A DNA stretch of 33,390 nt from NCBI GenBank assembly GCA_944376195.1, contig CALWBW010000026.1, forward strand, positions 1 to 33,390, given 5' to 3'. This document shows, piece after piece, positions 1 through 10,191 of this stretch (the first letter of the stretch is position 1; every line of letters begins with the position of its first letter). Below the pieces are notes generated by a model, which searched no databases, was not told the origin of the DNA, and worked only from the letters and a program-made list of their open reading frames with translations. The DNA comes from an uncultured Clostridia bacterium. Its GTDB lineage: Bacteria; Bacillota; Clostridia; Oscillospirales; QAMX01. A program made the position numbers and the translations under genes.

Positions 1-12
1 ATGCAAAGATTC

Positions 13-38
13 TTTGCGGGGGCCCTTTCCCCCGCAAA
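13..38. terminator. Hairpin, possible terminator
   Basis: A perfect 10-bp stem (TTTGCGGGGG at 13-22, CCCCCGCAAA at 29-38) with a 6-nt loop. It directly follows the next hairpin when read on the minus strand. It has no strong T-run on either side, so it is either a back-up terminator or belongs to a gene outside the window. Confidence 0.55.
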
Positions 39-44
39 ATAAGA

Positions 45-72
45 AAAGCCCCGGGAAAAATCCCGGGGCTTT
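45..72 (-). terminator. Rho-independent terminator of the leftmost minus-strand unit
   Basis: A perfect 12-bp stem (45-56 with 61-72) around a 4-nt A-rich loop. On the minus strand it is followed by a T-rich tract (TTTTCTTATTTT). It lies about 26 bases after the stop codon of the truncated isomerase gene and closes that transcription unit. Confidence 0.8.
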
Positions 73-98
73 GTAAGTTTTCCAGTTGTCCGTGCGTG

Positions 99-209
99 TT
101 ACAGTACCGGTACGCCCAGCGCCGCCGCACGGCAGCCGAGCGCCTCCAGCGCGGCGGCCCATTCGTCCGGTGTTTCATGGCGCGGCGTGAAAGAAATTCC
201 AAGTTTCAT
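99..209 (-). pseudogene. N-terminal remnant of a sugar-phosphate isomerase/epimerase (36 codons)
   Basis: A 36-codon reading frame starting MKLGISFTPRHETPDEW, preceded by a very strong ribosome site (GAGGAGG, about 6 nt from the ATG). This start resembles the first beta-strand and helix of xylose-isomerase-like TIM-barrel proteins (sugar phosphate isomerase/epimerase, about 250-300 residues). The frame stops after LGCRAAALGVPVL, just where the second strand should begin, and a terminator follows within 30 bases. Start signals and terminator are intact but nearly the whole barrel is missing, which points to an internal deletion. It lies 64 bases downstream of the NTF2-like gene on the same strand. 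The family call rests on only about 30 residues; a genuine small protein is possible but less likely. Confidence 0.55.
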
Positions 210-273
210 CGTGTTTCCTCCTCTTTCGGGCGTGGACTCCGGAACTGCCGGAACCCCGCCGTTTTTTATCTGT

Positions 274-1266
274 TTACGCGTCGTATTGCGGCTTTTCCCC
301 AACGCCTGCGGGGAACGTCTCCACAAAATTGACTTTTTGCGCTTCCTCCAGGGTCAATGGCAGGCGGGACCAGTCGATGGTGCGTTCATACCCGGCGTAA
401 TCGCTGATCCGAATGGCGCAGAGCAGGCCGTCTTCCCCGCGTTCATAGGCGGAAATGCCGGACATGGCGATGCGTCCCAGGTCTTCCTGCCCCGCGCGGG
501 AAATGATGTGAACCCATTCCATGACGCAGGTGCGCCCGTCGTCTGTAATCGTCTCATACCGCATGGCAACTTTTGCAGGGATATAGGTGGCCATATGTTC
601 GTAGCTTGCGCGCAGTTGCGCGGCGTCGCCGTGGTTTGCCGCACTTCCCCACGGCTCATAACCGCCGAACCGGCAGCCGGGTCCCATCGAACCCAGGATC
701 CGGTCGACATCCACATAGGGGACGTGGTGCAGCGCCTCATAGTATTCCCGTACGGCGCCGGTCAGCAGGGCAGGATCCCCCATTTCCCGATGGGCGACGG
801 GGAAAAGCGGCGCGCGGTACGCCTCGAGCCCCGGGACAAAGGAAAAATGACAGTAAAGCCGCACTTCCTCCAAAAGTCCGGGCGTCCGCAGGTCACCCAC
901 GACGAACATCGGGACTTCCTCGATTTCCCCGTCTACGACGAAGTTGACGACGACTTCCGACACCGAGCGGCCGTTCGCGCGCGTCTGGACTACGGGGGTG
1001 AGGAACGCGAGCGACGCGCCGAAGCGCGCGAGGAAGCCCTCCGCAAACCGGCGGACGCCCTCCAAGCCGGTAAAGCGTCCATAGGGCGTGTCGACGGCGG
1101 GCAGTTCCCCGCCGAACAGCTTCTTTTCCCGGAAAAAGGCGGTGGCTTCTCCGGGCTGTCCGGCGCAGACCGCCGAAAGAAAACGCAGCTCCGGCGAAGC
1201 GGCGTCGATGGGGTGGGACGGCCCCGCGTACATGCGGGCAAGGTTACAGGGTTTCCGGATTTTCAT
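274..1266 (-). CDS. Tandem NTF2/SnoaL-like domain protein
   Basis: 330 residues, ATG start with a GAGGAGG ribosome site 7 nt upstream. Two alpha+beta cone units seem to lie in tandem, about residues 22-135 and 160-300. Each starts with a helix and a segment of the type found in SnoaL-like/NTF2-like proteins, and continues into beta-strands (for example SEVVVNFVVDGEIEEVPMFV in the first and CVMEWVHIISRAG in the second). Single-domain members are usually 120-150 residues, so this is about double length. The fold serves binding proteins, isomerases, dehydratases and hydrolases, so no substrate can be named. No signal peptide or membrane segment, so it is cytoplasmic. It is first in a unit with the truncated isomerase and has a good promoter at 1330-1358. 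Confidence 0.6.
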   Translation of the reverse strand: MKIRKPCNLARMYAGPSHPIDAASPELRFLSAVCAGQPGEATAFFREKKLFGGELPAVDTPYGRFTGLEGVRRFAEGFLARFGASLAFLTPVVQTRANGRSVSEVVVNFVVDGEIEEVPMFVVGDLRTPGLLEEVRLYCHFSFVPGLEAYRAPLFPVAHREMGDPALLTGAVREYYEALHHVPYVDVDRILGSMGPGCRFGGYEPWGSAANHGDAAQLRASYEHMATYIPAKVAMRYETITDDGRTCVMEWVHIISRAGQEDLGRIAMSGISAYERGEDGLLCAIRISDYAGYERTIDWSRLPLTLEEAQKVNFVETFPAGVGEKPQYDA

Positions 1267-1329
1267 GATCGGTTCCTCCTCAGGCAGTCATTGGACGCCG
1301 GCGCGTGACGGCGGGCATTTCTTAAGAAA

Positions 1330-1358
1330 ACTATAACACAGGTTGCCGGACTTGTCAC
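1330..1358 (-). promoter_or_regulatory. Sigma-A-like promoter of the NTF2-like gene
   Basis: On the minus strand, -35 GTGACA (1353-1358), a 17-bp spacer and -10 TATAGT (1330-1335). The -10 is about 65 bases upstream of the ATG at 1266. No other convincing pair is seen in the intergenic region. Confidence 0.65.
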
Positions 1359-1419
1359 GGAGAAAACCGGTTTTTCCTTCCCGCCCGGCAAGATGTTTTA
1401 CTGCAAACTGCGAAAATAA

Positions 1420-3897
<2,478 letters not shown>

Positions 3898-3915
3898 TTG
3901 GTTGCAGGAATTTTT

Positions 3916-3947
3916 AAAACCCCCCGCCGGCAGGCGGGGGGTTTTTT
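3916..3947. terminator. Bidirectional terminator between convergent units
   Basis: A GC-rich stem (AAAACCCCCCGCC pairing with GGCGGGGGGTTTT) with a tiny loop and a run of Ts after it on the plus strand and of As before it. It ends the esterase pair. On the minus strand the stop codon of the Gfo/Idh/MocA gene (3946-3948) overlaps the tract beside the stem, so the same hairpin ends that unit too. Confidence 0.85.
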
Positions 3948-5043
3948 ATTTACTGACGACCACGGCGTCGCGCTGCGCAATCAGGCACAGTTCCGCCGCT
4001 TTGAAGGCGTGTGCCTGCGTCATGGCGTTTTCGGTGCGGTTGATGCAGTCGAGGATCAATTCCCCGAAGAAGGGGTAACCCACCTGGCCGGAGACGGAAA
4101 ACTTCCGCTCCCGCTCGCCGTTTACAAGGATCACCTGGTTTGCGCCCTCGTTTGTGCCCACATCGATGTATTTACGCAATTCGATGTAACCTTCCGTACC
4201 GAGAATCAGCGTACGGCCGTCTCCCCAGGTGCCGAGACCGTCCGGTGTAAACCAGTCGACGCGGAAATACTGCGTCGCGCCGCCGGCGCCCACGAGCATC
4301 GCGTCGCCGAAATCATCCAGCTCCGGATATTGCGGATGCGCATAGTTCCCGATCTGGCTGCGGACGACGGTGGCGTCCGTCTCCCCTGCGTAAAAGAGGA
4401 ACTGTTCAATTTGATGGCTGCCGATGTCGCACAGGATCCCGCCGTACTTTTCCTTTTGGAAGAACCACTCCGGCCGTGACGATGCGTTTAAGCGGTGCGG
4501 CCCGAGGCCCAGCACCTGAATCACACGCCCGATCGCGCCCTGCTGGATGAGCTGTCCGGCCGCGATGGCGCTCTCCACGTGCAGGCGTTCGCTGTAATAT
4601 ACCATGTATTTCCGGCCTGTTTCCGCAACCTTCCGGCGCGCGGCCGCGAGTTGGTCCAGCGTGGTAAAGGGCGCCTTATCGGTGAAATAATCCTTTCCGG
4701 CGTCCATGGCGCGCAAGCCGAGCGCACAGCGTTCACTTGTCACCGCGGCGCCCGCGATGAGCCGGACCTCCGGGTCGGCAAACACCTCATCCTCGCTCCG
4801 CGCGGCCTTCACGCCGGGGTACCGGCTTTGAAACGCCGCCACCTTCGCGGGGTCGGGATCATAGACGTATTTCAAAGTCGCGCCGGCCTCGAGCAGGCCG
4901 TTTGTCATGCCGTAAATATGGCCGTGGTCGAGGGCAACGGCGGCGAATGCGAATTCGCCGGGTTTCACGACGGGTGCGGGTTTCCCCTGGGGCGCGTAAT
5001 TCACCTCATCCGCCGTATGAAATGAAGAAGTCGTCACAAACAT
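3946..5043 (-). CDS. Gfo/Idh/MocA family oxidoreductase
   Basis: 365 residues if started at the ATG at 5043. An AGGCGG ribosome site lies almost against this ATG, so the GTG two codons on (5037) is also plausible. The N-terminal half is a Rossmann-type NAD(P)-binding domain, atypical in that the strand FAFAAVALDHGHIYGMTNGL replaces the usual glycine-rich GxGxxG motif. A DKAPFTT motif takes the place of the common EKP. The C-terminal half is the alpha/beta dimerisation domain, with DIGSHQIEQ supplying the usual histidine. The family oxidises or reduces sugars and cyclitols. Second gene of a pair, 34 nt after the upstream paralogue, so the two may work on one substrate. Cytoplasmic; substrate unknown. 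Confidence 0.8.
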   Translation of the reverse strand: MFVTTSSFHTADEVNYAPQGKPAPVVKPGEFAFAAVALDHGHIYGMTNGLLEAGATLKYVYDPDPAKVAAFQSRYPGVKAARSEDEVFADPEVRLIAGAAVTSERCALGLRAMDAGKDYFTDKAPFTTLDQLAAARRKVAETGRKYMVYYSERLHVESAIAAGQLIQQGAIGRVIQVLGLGPHRLNASSRPEWFFQKEKYGGILCDIGSHQIEQFLFYAGETDATVVRSQIGNYAHPQYPELDDFGDAMLVGAGGATQYFRVDWFTPDGLGTWGDGRTLILGTEGYIELRKYIDVGTNEGANQVILVNGERERKFSVSGQVGYPFFGELILDCINRTENAMTQAHAFKAAELCLIAQRDAVVVSK

Positions 5044-5077
5044 TCCGCCTTTCTGTTTCAAATGACCGGCGCGCGGG

Positions 5078-6235
5078 TTATTTCCCGTCGCCGCCGACTG
5101 TGATACCGGCGTCGGCCAGATTTTCGACCGACGTGGATTTTTCATAAAAGTGGCGTGCGTTTTTCAAAATCCCCTCGACCGTATAGAAGGGGCTGTCCGG
5201 GGGAAGCGGCAGGGAAACCGTACGTCCCTCGAAGCCGGATTGATAAATCGCGGTGATGATTTCAATGGTGCGGCGGCCGCTGACGCCGTCGATAAAGGGC
5301 CGGCGGCCGGTTTCGATTGCGGCCATCACGTCGTCGATCTGCGCGGTATGGCCGGTGTAGGGAAGGTCCGGCAACGCGTCGTAGTCCGCCTGAAGTTCCG
5401 CTTCCAGCGCCTCGTTGCGGATGGGGAATCCATTTTCCTTAGAAAGTGAGGCGTAAACCTTCCACGGCGCGGAAACGCGCGCGCGTTCACCCTGGAAGAT
5501 GACCTGCTGCTCCTCCCCGTGGTGGACGACGGAGCTGGTCACCTGCGCCAGCGCTCCGCCGGGATAGCGCAGGACGGCGACGGAGAGATCCTCGACTTCC
5601 GCGTTATCGTGGGAGGTGTTTGTCAAGACCGACGTGACGGACTCCGGCAGTCCCATCATCCAGCCGAGCATGTCGATGTGATGCACGGCGTGGTTGAGCG
5701 TACAGCCGCCGCCCTCCTTTTCCCAGGAGCCGCGCCACCACAGGTCATAGTAGCAGTGACCGCGCCACCAGTAGGAATCCACCTGGGCGTGGACAATTTT
5801 TCCGGCCTTTCCGCCGTCTAAAATGGCTTTCAGGTGCATATAGGGATTGGTAAAGCGGTTTTGCGCAACGACAGAGAGCGTTTTGCCGCTTTCCCGCTCC
5901 GCCGCGAGAATCTGGTCGCATTCCGCAAGCGACGCGGCCATTGGTTTTTCCACGAGGACGTTTTTCCCGCTTCGCAGGAAATCAATCGCAATCTCCGCGT
6001 GGACGTACGGCGGTGTACAGACGCTGACCAGGTCAAGGTCCGCACGGTCCAGCAGCTCCTTGTGCGACGCGTAAACCACCGCGTCGGTGAGGCCGTATTC
6101 TTTCTTTTTGGCTTCGGCTTTTTCCGGGAAAATGTCGCACAGCGCGACGATACGGCAGCGCTCCGGGAACGTCAGATACGCGCTGATATGGCGCGTGGAG
6201 ATGTTGCCGGTGCCGATGATGGCAACGTTCAGCAT
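5078..6235 (-). CDS. Gfo/Idh/MocA family oxidoreductase
   Basis: 385 residues. The ATG at 6235 is chosen because the protein begins there with the classic Rossmann strand MLNVAIIGTGNISTRH and a GGGGG ribosome site lies upstream; the frame is open further upstream but that part has no family similarity. VEKPMA near residue 100 is the conserved EKP motif with its catalytic lysine, and NHAVHHIDMLGW holds the conserved histidine region of the C-terminal domain. Relatives are NAD(P)-dependent dehydrogenases of sugars, inositols and glycosides. First gene of a two-gene unit with the second dehydrogenase. Exact substrate cannot be read from the sequence. Confidence 0.88.
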   Translation of the reverse strand: MLNVAIIGTGNISTRHISAYLTFPERCRIVALCDIFPEKAEAKKKEYGLTDAVVYASHKELLDRADLDLVSVCTPPYVHAEIAIDFLRSGKNVLVEKPMAASLAECDQILAAERESGKTLSVVAQNRFTNPYMHLKAILDGGKAGKIVHAQVDSYWWRGHCYYDLWWRGSWEKEGGGCTLNHAVHHIDMLGWMMGLPESVTSVLTNTSHDNAEVEDLSVAVLRYPGGALAQVTSSVVHHGEEQQVIFQGERARVSAPWKVYASLSKENGFPIRNEALEAELQADYDALPDLPYTGHTAQIDDVMAAIETGRRPFIDGVSGRRTIEIITAIYQSGFEGRTVSLPLPPDSPFYTVEGILKNARHFYEKSTSVENLADAGITVGGDGK

Positions 6236-6313
6236 AGCGAAAGCCCCCTTCAATACCCGGCCCGCCGGAGAGGAAACGGTCCCGCGGGCACAGGAAATCA
6301 CAATTTCCCTTTT

Positions 6314-6342
6314 ATTATACACGTGGCGCCGCCTTCCCGCAA
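6314..6342 (-). promoter_or_regulatory. Promoter of the Gfo/Idh/MocA pair
   Basis: Perfect -10 TATAAT on the minus strand (6314-6319) with a weak -35 TTGCGG (6337-6342) at 17 bp. The ATG at 6235 is about 78 bases downstream. The weak -35 could mean that an activator helps. Confidence 0.55.
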
Positions 6343-6363
6343 TGTCCGCGGCGGCCGGAAACG

Positions 6364-6397
6364 GAAAAACCTCCCCGCCCGAGTCCGGGCGGGGAGG
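6364..6397 (-). terminator. Rho-independent terminator after the GH43 pair
   Basis: A perfect 12-bp stem (CCTCCCCGCCCG at 6370-6381 with 6386-6397) and a 4-nt loop, followed on the minus strand by TTTTT. It lies 15 bases after the stop codon at 6413. Confidence 0.85.
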
Positions 6398-6412
6398 GAA
6401 ATCTGTGCGGAA

Positions 6413-7525
6413 TCAGTCGCGCGTGGCGATGCGGCCTTTTTTGTGCGGAGTTTCGGGCGCCATAGCCCAACGAATGCGCCGTCTGGCGAACATCCCGCCG
6501 TACTCGCCCAGCACCGAATAGGTCGGCACATCGCGGCACGGCTCAGCGCTGCGGTATGCGATCGGATGTCCGCCGATCGATTCCCACCAGTTACCGGTGA
6601 ATTCGTTCACAATTTCAATCAGGCCGTTGTATTCTTCAACTTCGTAGATCACCGTACGGATGCCGGGGCCCTTCACGCCCTGATAATCCCGTCCGGTATG
6701 ATAAAGCGGCATCATGAGCATGCCGTCGTTGTGGCGGCGGAACAGGCTGGCATGGGCGCCGTCGAGACAGTAGACGGGCTTGTCAAACTGCTCCCAAGGC
6801 CCGTAAATTTCGCCGGAGGTACTGCGCGCAATGCCGACGGCATAGCCGTAGGGCGTGCAGTTAGTCCAGAGAATAACGAGGTTGCCGTCCGCCAGGCGGT
6901 GTACCCACGGCGCGCGCGCCGCGCCGCCGCCTTCGTCGGTTGCATACATAAAGTCGTCGCCCCACGAGGCTTCGCTGCCGCGGAACAGGATCATCGGATT
7001 CCCCACGCAGGTGGAGAGATCGTCCGCCAGGCGAATGGCGCAGATCTGGCCGTCATAGACCTGCACCCAGTCGTGTGCGAAAACCAGCCAGGGATCGCCC
7101 TTCGGGTCGACGTAAAGCGTGCCGTCCATGCACTGCCACGCGGGCGGCGTGAGGGATTTTCCGCTCACCGGCACAAACGGTCCGAACGGGGTGTCCGCGA
7201 CAAGCGCCTGGCAGCAGCGCAGGCGTCCCGGCGCGCTGAAGGACGCGATGAGATAATACCGGTCGCGGTAATAATGGACTTCCGGGGCAGAGTAATCTTC
7301 GCTGGCCCAGAAATCGTTCTGTTCAAAGACTAAAATGGGGTTGGACCAATTGACCAGGTCCTCGCTCTCCATCGCGTAAAAGGTATTGCCGGTGCCCTTG
7401 CGTTCTGCGGGCGTTTCCCCACAGGAGAACGTATTGGCGTAAATATAATATTTTTTGGATACCGGATCGGCCAGGATATAGGGGTCGATCACGTTGGCAT
7501 CTTGAACATAGACTGGATAATTCAA
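6413..7525 (-). CDS. GH43-like glycosidase (arabinosidase/xylosidase type)
   Basis: 370 residues from a TTG start. The GTG three codons upstream (7534) overlaps the ribosome site AAGGAG, whereas the TTG at 7525 is 8 nt from it. It also gives MNYPVYVQ...DPYILAD, which lines up without gaps with the start of the neighbouring paralogue. The protein has the five-bladed propeller pattern of GH43: the early Asp in DPYILAD, MDGTLYVD near the middle, and repeated GPW/GPF blade ends. Such enzymes release arabinose or xylose from glycans. There is no signal peptide, so it should act on imported oligosaccharides. One motif, FAHDW, has Asp where the neighbour has Glu (YSHEW), so activity may differ. Second in a unit with the next GH43, 74 nt apart. 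Confidence 0.8.
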   Translation of the reverse strand: MNYPVYVQDANVIDPYILADPVSKKYYIYANTFSCGETPAERKGTGNTFYAMESEDLVNWSNPILVFEQNDFWASEDYSAPEVHYYRDRYYLIASFSAPGRLRCCQALVADTPFGPFVPVSGKSLTPPAWQCMDGTLYVDPKGDPWLVFAHDWVQVYDGQICAIRLADDLSTCVGNPMILFRGSEASWGDDFMYATDEGGGAARAPWVHRLADGNLVILWTNCTPYGYAVGIARSTSGEIYGPWEQFDKPVYCLDGAHASLFRRHNDGMLMMPLYHTGRDYQGVKGPGIRTVIYEVEEYNGLIEIVNEFTGNWWESIGGHPIAYRSAEPCRDVPTYSVLGEYGGMFARRRIRWAMAPETPHKKGRIATRD

Positions 7526-7599
7526 TGTATTCACTCCTTCTTCCGCTCCAAGATGGTGGTTTAAACGTCAGATTCCCCGAAAATGGGGCCTTCTTGCGC

Positions 7600-8718
7600 T
7601 CATTCCTCAGCAGGGTCCGCCGCGCCGGCGCTCTTTTCCATGCCGGCCTTTTTCTCCGCTACAATCTCCTTCTTTTCCGGAGCGGCAGGTTTTGCGGGCG
7701 CCGCGCCGCAGGGCGCCAGCGTCGTCATGGCGGGTTCTTCGCTGCAGGGGATGTTCTTTTTGTACTTCAGGGCGTTGCCGCCGACGGAGGTCAGGAAGTT
7801 GCCGGTCAGTTCATTGATGATGTGCAGTTCCCCGCCGCGCTCCTCCATCTCAAAGATCGAGAGCATTTTCGGGCCGCGGTCGGCTACATGCTGGGACATC
7901 ATGAGCTGGTTGTCGGACAGTCGGCGGAAGAGCATGGAGTGGCCGCCGTCGTGGGCGTAAAGCGGGCGCTCCTGCTGGATCCACGGACCGTAGATTTCGC
8001 CGGAGGTGCTCACGGCATAGCCCATGGCATAGCCGGTACGGGAACGGGTGGTCCACAGCATGATGAGCTTTCCGTCTTCCATCCGGTGCAGCCAGCAGCC
8101 GTCCGTCACGCCGCCGCCGTCGGTTTTGGACCAGATCTGATCGTCGCCCCAGACCGCTTCGGAGGCGCGGAAGAGGATCATCGGACCGCCGATGGTGTGG
8201 GTGAAATCGTCGGAGAGGGGCTGCGCAACCATCTGTCCGTCGGACACCTGGTACCACTCATGGGAGTAGACGATCCAGGGATGATTTTGCTGGTCCACAT
8301 ACAGCGTGGTGTCGATGGTCTGCCATCCGGGAGGAGAATAGGGCTCGTTGGAGAGCCAGCGGAACGGCCCCAGGGGGTTGTCCGCGACCAAGATCATGGA
8401 CTTTCTGGTATAACCGGGCGTGCCGGCCGTACCGGAGAGGTAATATTTGCCGCCGATGAGGTGCATTTCGGTTGCAGGGTAACCCATCTGGCCCCAGAAG
8501 TCGGTGCCGCGGCAGTCGAAAATGGTGATCGGATCACTCCAGTGGATCAGATCCTCGCTGACGAGGCAGGAAATGGTTCCGGGGATGCGGTTGGCGCGAG
8601 AAGTCTTGCCGATGATGGTAAAACCGGAAGACGTCATGTAATACTTGCCCGTCTTCCGATCGGCCAGAATATGGGGGTCGCTGGTGCCGATCACATGGGC
8701 ATGATTCGGGTATTCCAT
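7600..8718 (-). CDS. GH43-like glycosidase with charged Pro/Ala-rich tail
   Basis: 372 residues, ATG with an AGGAGGT ribosome site 6 nt upstream. The GH43-like propeller covers about residues 1-330: DPHILAD near the start, TIDTTLYVD in the middle, YSHEWYQVSDGQ and EIYGPW. The last 40 residues are low-complexity, rich in Ala, Pro, Lys and Glu (APAKPAAPEKKEIVAEKK), and are not part of the fold; the paralogue downstream lacks them. No signal peptide, so it is cytoplasmic. First gene of the GH43 pair, read from the promoter at 8753 that overlaps a palindrome. Likely substrate: arabino- or xylo-oligosaccharides, by family only. Confidence 0.82.
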   Translation of the reverse strand: MEYPNHAHVIGTSDPHILADRKTGKYYMTSSGFTIIGKTSRANRIPGTISCLVSEDLIHWSDPITIFDCRGTDFWGQMGYPATEMHLIGGKYYLSGTAGTPGYTRKSMILVADNPLGPFRWLSNEPYSPPGWQTIDTTLYVDQQNHPWIVYSHEWYQVSDGQMVAQPLSDDFTHTIGGPMILFRASEAVWGDDQIWSKTDGGGVTDGCWLHRMEDGKLIMLWTTRSRTGYAMGYAVSTSGEIYGPWIQQERPLYAHDGGHSMLFRRLSDNQLMMSQHVADRGPKMLSIFEMEERGGELHIINELTGNFLTSVGGNALKYKKNIPCSEEPAMTTLAPCGAAPAKPAAPEKKEIVAEKKAGMEKSAGAADPAEE

Positions 8719-8737
8719 TACAGTACCTCCTGTGTCG

Positions 8738-8757
8738 ATAATAAGATAGCTTATTAT
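8738..8757. promoter_or_regulatory. 20-bp palindrome over the -10 box of the GH43 pair
   Basis: ATAATAAG (8738-8745) and CTTATTAT (8750-8757) form perfect 8-bp arms around ATAG. The right arm overlaps the -10 hexamer (8753-8758), as expected for a repressor operator. No regulator gene is next to it. Confidence 0.5.
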
Positions 8758-8781
8758 ATCGCGTTTTTTGGCGAAAGGGAA
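8753..8781 (-). promoter_or_regulatory. Promoter of the GH43 pair
   Basis: A perfect -10 TATAAT on the minus strand (8753-8758), 34 bases upstream of the ATG at 8718. The -35 at 17 bp is poor (TTCCCT), so the promoter may need an activator. Confidence 0.55.
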
Positions 8782-8883
8782 TGGAAAAGATCGTCATGTT
8801 TTTGACGTTTTTGGCTACATTCACAAATCAAAATGCAGGAAAACCCGTCATGCCGGGAAACCGGCATTTTTCAAAATGCGAGA

Positions 8884-8929
8884 AAAACCCCCGTTTCCCG
8901 AAAAAAATTCGGATAAAAACGGGGGTTTT
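8884..8929. terminator. Bidirectional terminator after the MFS gene
   Basis: Long inverted repeat: AAAACCCCCGTTT on the left pairs with AAAACGGGGGTTTT on the right, and a smaller CCCG...CGG pair lies inside. Tracts of A or T flank both sides. On the minus strand it follows the MFS stop codon (8938) within 10 bases. Confidence 0.75.
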
Positions 8930-8937
8930 GAAAAAAT

Positions 8938-10173
8938 TCATACTGTGCGGCGCTGCTTAAGCAGAAGCAGGCACAGGATCATGAGAATGGGGAAAATGCC
9001 GGCGGCTGCCAGACCGGATTTTAGACCGAGCTGTTCGGCGGTCAGGCCCGTTTCCGCGGCGTATGTCAAAAGCGTCTCGTTATGCTGGGTCAAGTCGGAG
9101 ACCAGGCCCGTCAGCCAGGGCCCCAGCGAGCAGCCGATATCGCCGAAGGCGGCAAGCAGCGCAAACATCCGTGTCCCGCCGTTTGGGACGCGTTCCGCGG
9201 CCAGGCTGATCGTGGCGGGCCACATGAGGGCGACCGCCGCGCCGGTCAGCGCGCAGCCTGCGAGCGACAAAAGGGGGATTTTGGAAAACACGGTCAGGGC
9301 GTAGCAGACGACGCAGAAAGCGCTGGCAAAAAGCAGCGCGGTTTCCAGCCGGAAGCGCCGGTAAAGCAGCGGCCCCAGGACACGGGTCAGGCCCATGAGC
9401 ACGGCAAACAGGCACGGCCCCAATACGTCGCCCCAGGTTTTGGTGAGCCCCAGGCCGCGCTCGGCGAGCATGGACGCCCACTGCGACATGGACAGCTCGC
9501 TGGCGCCTGCGCCGACCATGACGGCGAAAGCCAGCAAGATGGTGCGCGACGTGAAAAGGTCCCGGAGAGAAGCGGTTTGTTCCGGCGGCAGGGGCGGGAT
9601 GAGCGGGACGCGGAGAAACAAGAACAGGTTACAAAGCGGCAAAACCGCCCAGACAAGCGGGAGCAGGTACCAGATTTCGCTGCCGAACGCCAGCAGAAAC
9701 AGGGTGGAGAGCAGGACGACGCCCGCCTGGCCCCAGCAGTAAAAAGAGTGCAGGATGCTCATGGAAGCGGATTTTCCGGAGCTGGGCAGCGATTCGATGG
9801 TCGGGCTGATGATGACTTCCAAAAATCCCGAGCCCAGGGCGTAGATAATGCTGGAAATCATCAACGCGGCGTACGGCGAACCGGTCAGCACGCGTGGCAG
9901 GACGCCCAGCGAGACGAGACCGACAACACAGCAGATGTGCGCCAGGACCGCCGCAAATCGCATTCCCAGACGGTCGCAGAACCAGCCGGACAGGAAATCG
10001 ACTGTAAGCTGGGTGACAAAATTCAAAAGCACAAGTCGTCCCAGTTCCTCGTAGGTCACGCCGAACTGGTCGCGGAAAATGACGAATAACAATGGCGGCA
10101 GATTGACGGTGATTGCCTGTACGATATAGGCCGCATAGCAGGCAATCCGCGTAGAACGGTAATTGGGTGCCAT
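8938..10173 (-). CDS. Major facilitator superfamily transporter
   Basis: 411 residues with about 12 hydrophobic segments in two sets of six. The loop between helices 2 and 3 carries the MFS signature in the form GWFCDRLGMR (consensus GxxxDRxGRR), and a polar cytoplasmic linker (about residues 195-210) separates the halves. The ATG at 10173 has GGAGG 11 nt upstream. It starts 18 nt after the stop of cobT, so the two are almost certainly co-transcribed. Substrate unknown; the linkage to cobT raises the possibility of a cobamide precursor, but sugar or drug export is equally possible from sequence. Integral inner-membrane protein. Confidence 0.85.
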   Translation of the reverse strand: MAPNYRSTRIACYAAYIVQAITVNLPPLLFVIFRDQFGVTYEELGRLVLLNFVTQLTVDFLSGWFCDRLGMRFAAVLAHICCVVGLVSLGVLPRVLTGSPYAALMISSIIYALGSGFLEVIISPTIESLPSSGKSASMSILHSFYCWGQAGVVLLSTLFLLAFGSEIWYLLPLVWAVLPLCNLFLFLRVPLIPPLPPEQTASLRDLFTSRTILLAFAVMVGAGASELSMSQWASMLAERGLGLTKTWGDVLGPCLFAVLMGLTRVLGPLLYRRFRLETALLFASAFCVVCYALTVFSKIPLLSLAGCALTGAAVALMWPATISLAAERVPNGGTRMFALLAAFGDIGCSLGPWLTGLVSDLTQHNETLLTYAAETGLTAEQLGLKSGLAAAGIFPILMILCLLLLKQRRTV

Positions 10174-10191
10174 AAAGTTCCCATCCTCCGT

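Noticed and set aside
5834..8805. Long plus-strand frames (5834-7333, 7525-8805) opposite the Gfo/Idh/MocA and GH43 genes
   Set aside because: They are antisense shadows; the minus-strand genes have promoters, ribosome sites, catalytic motifs and terminators.
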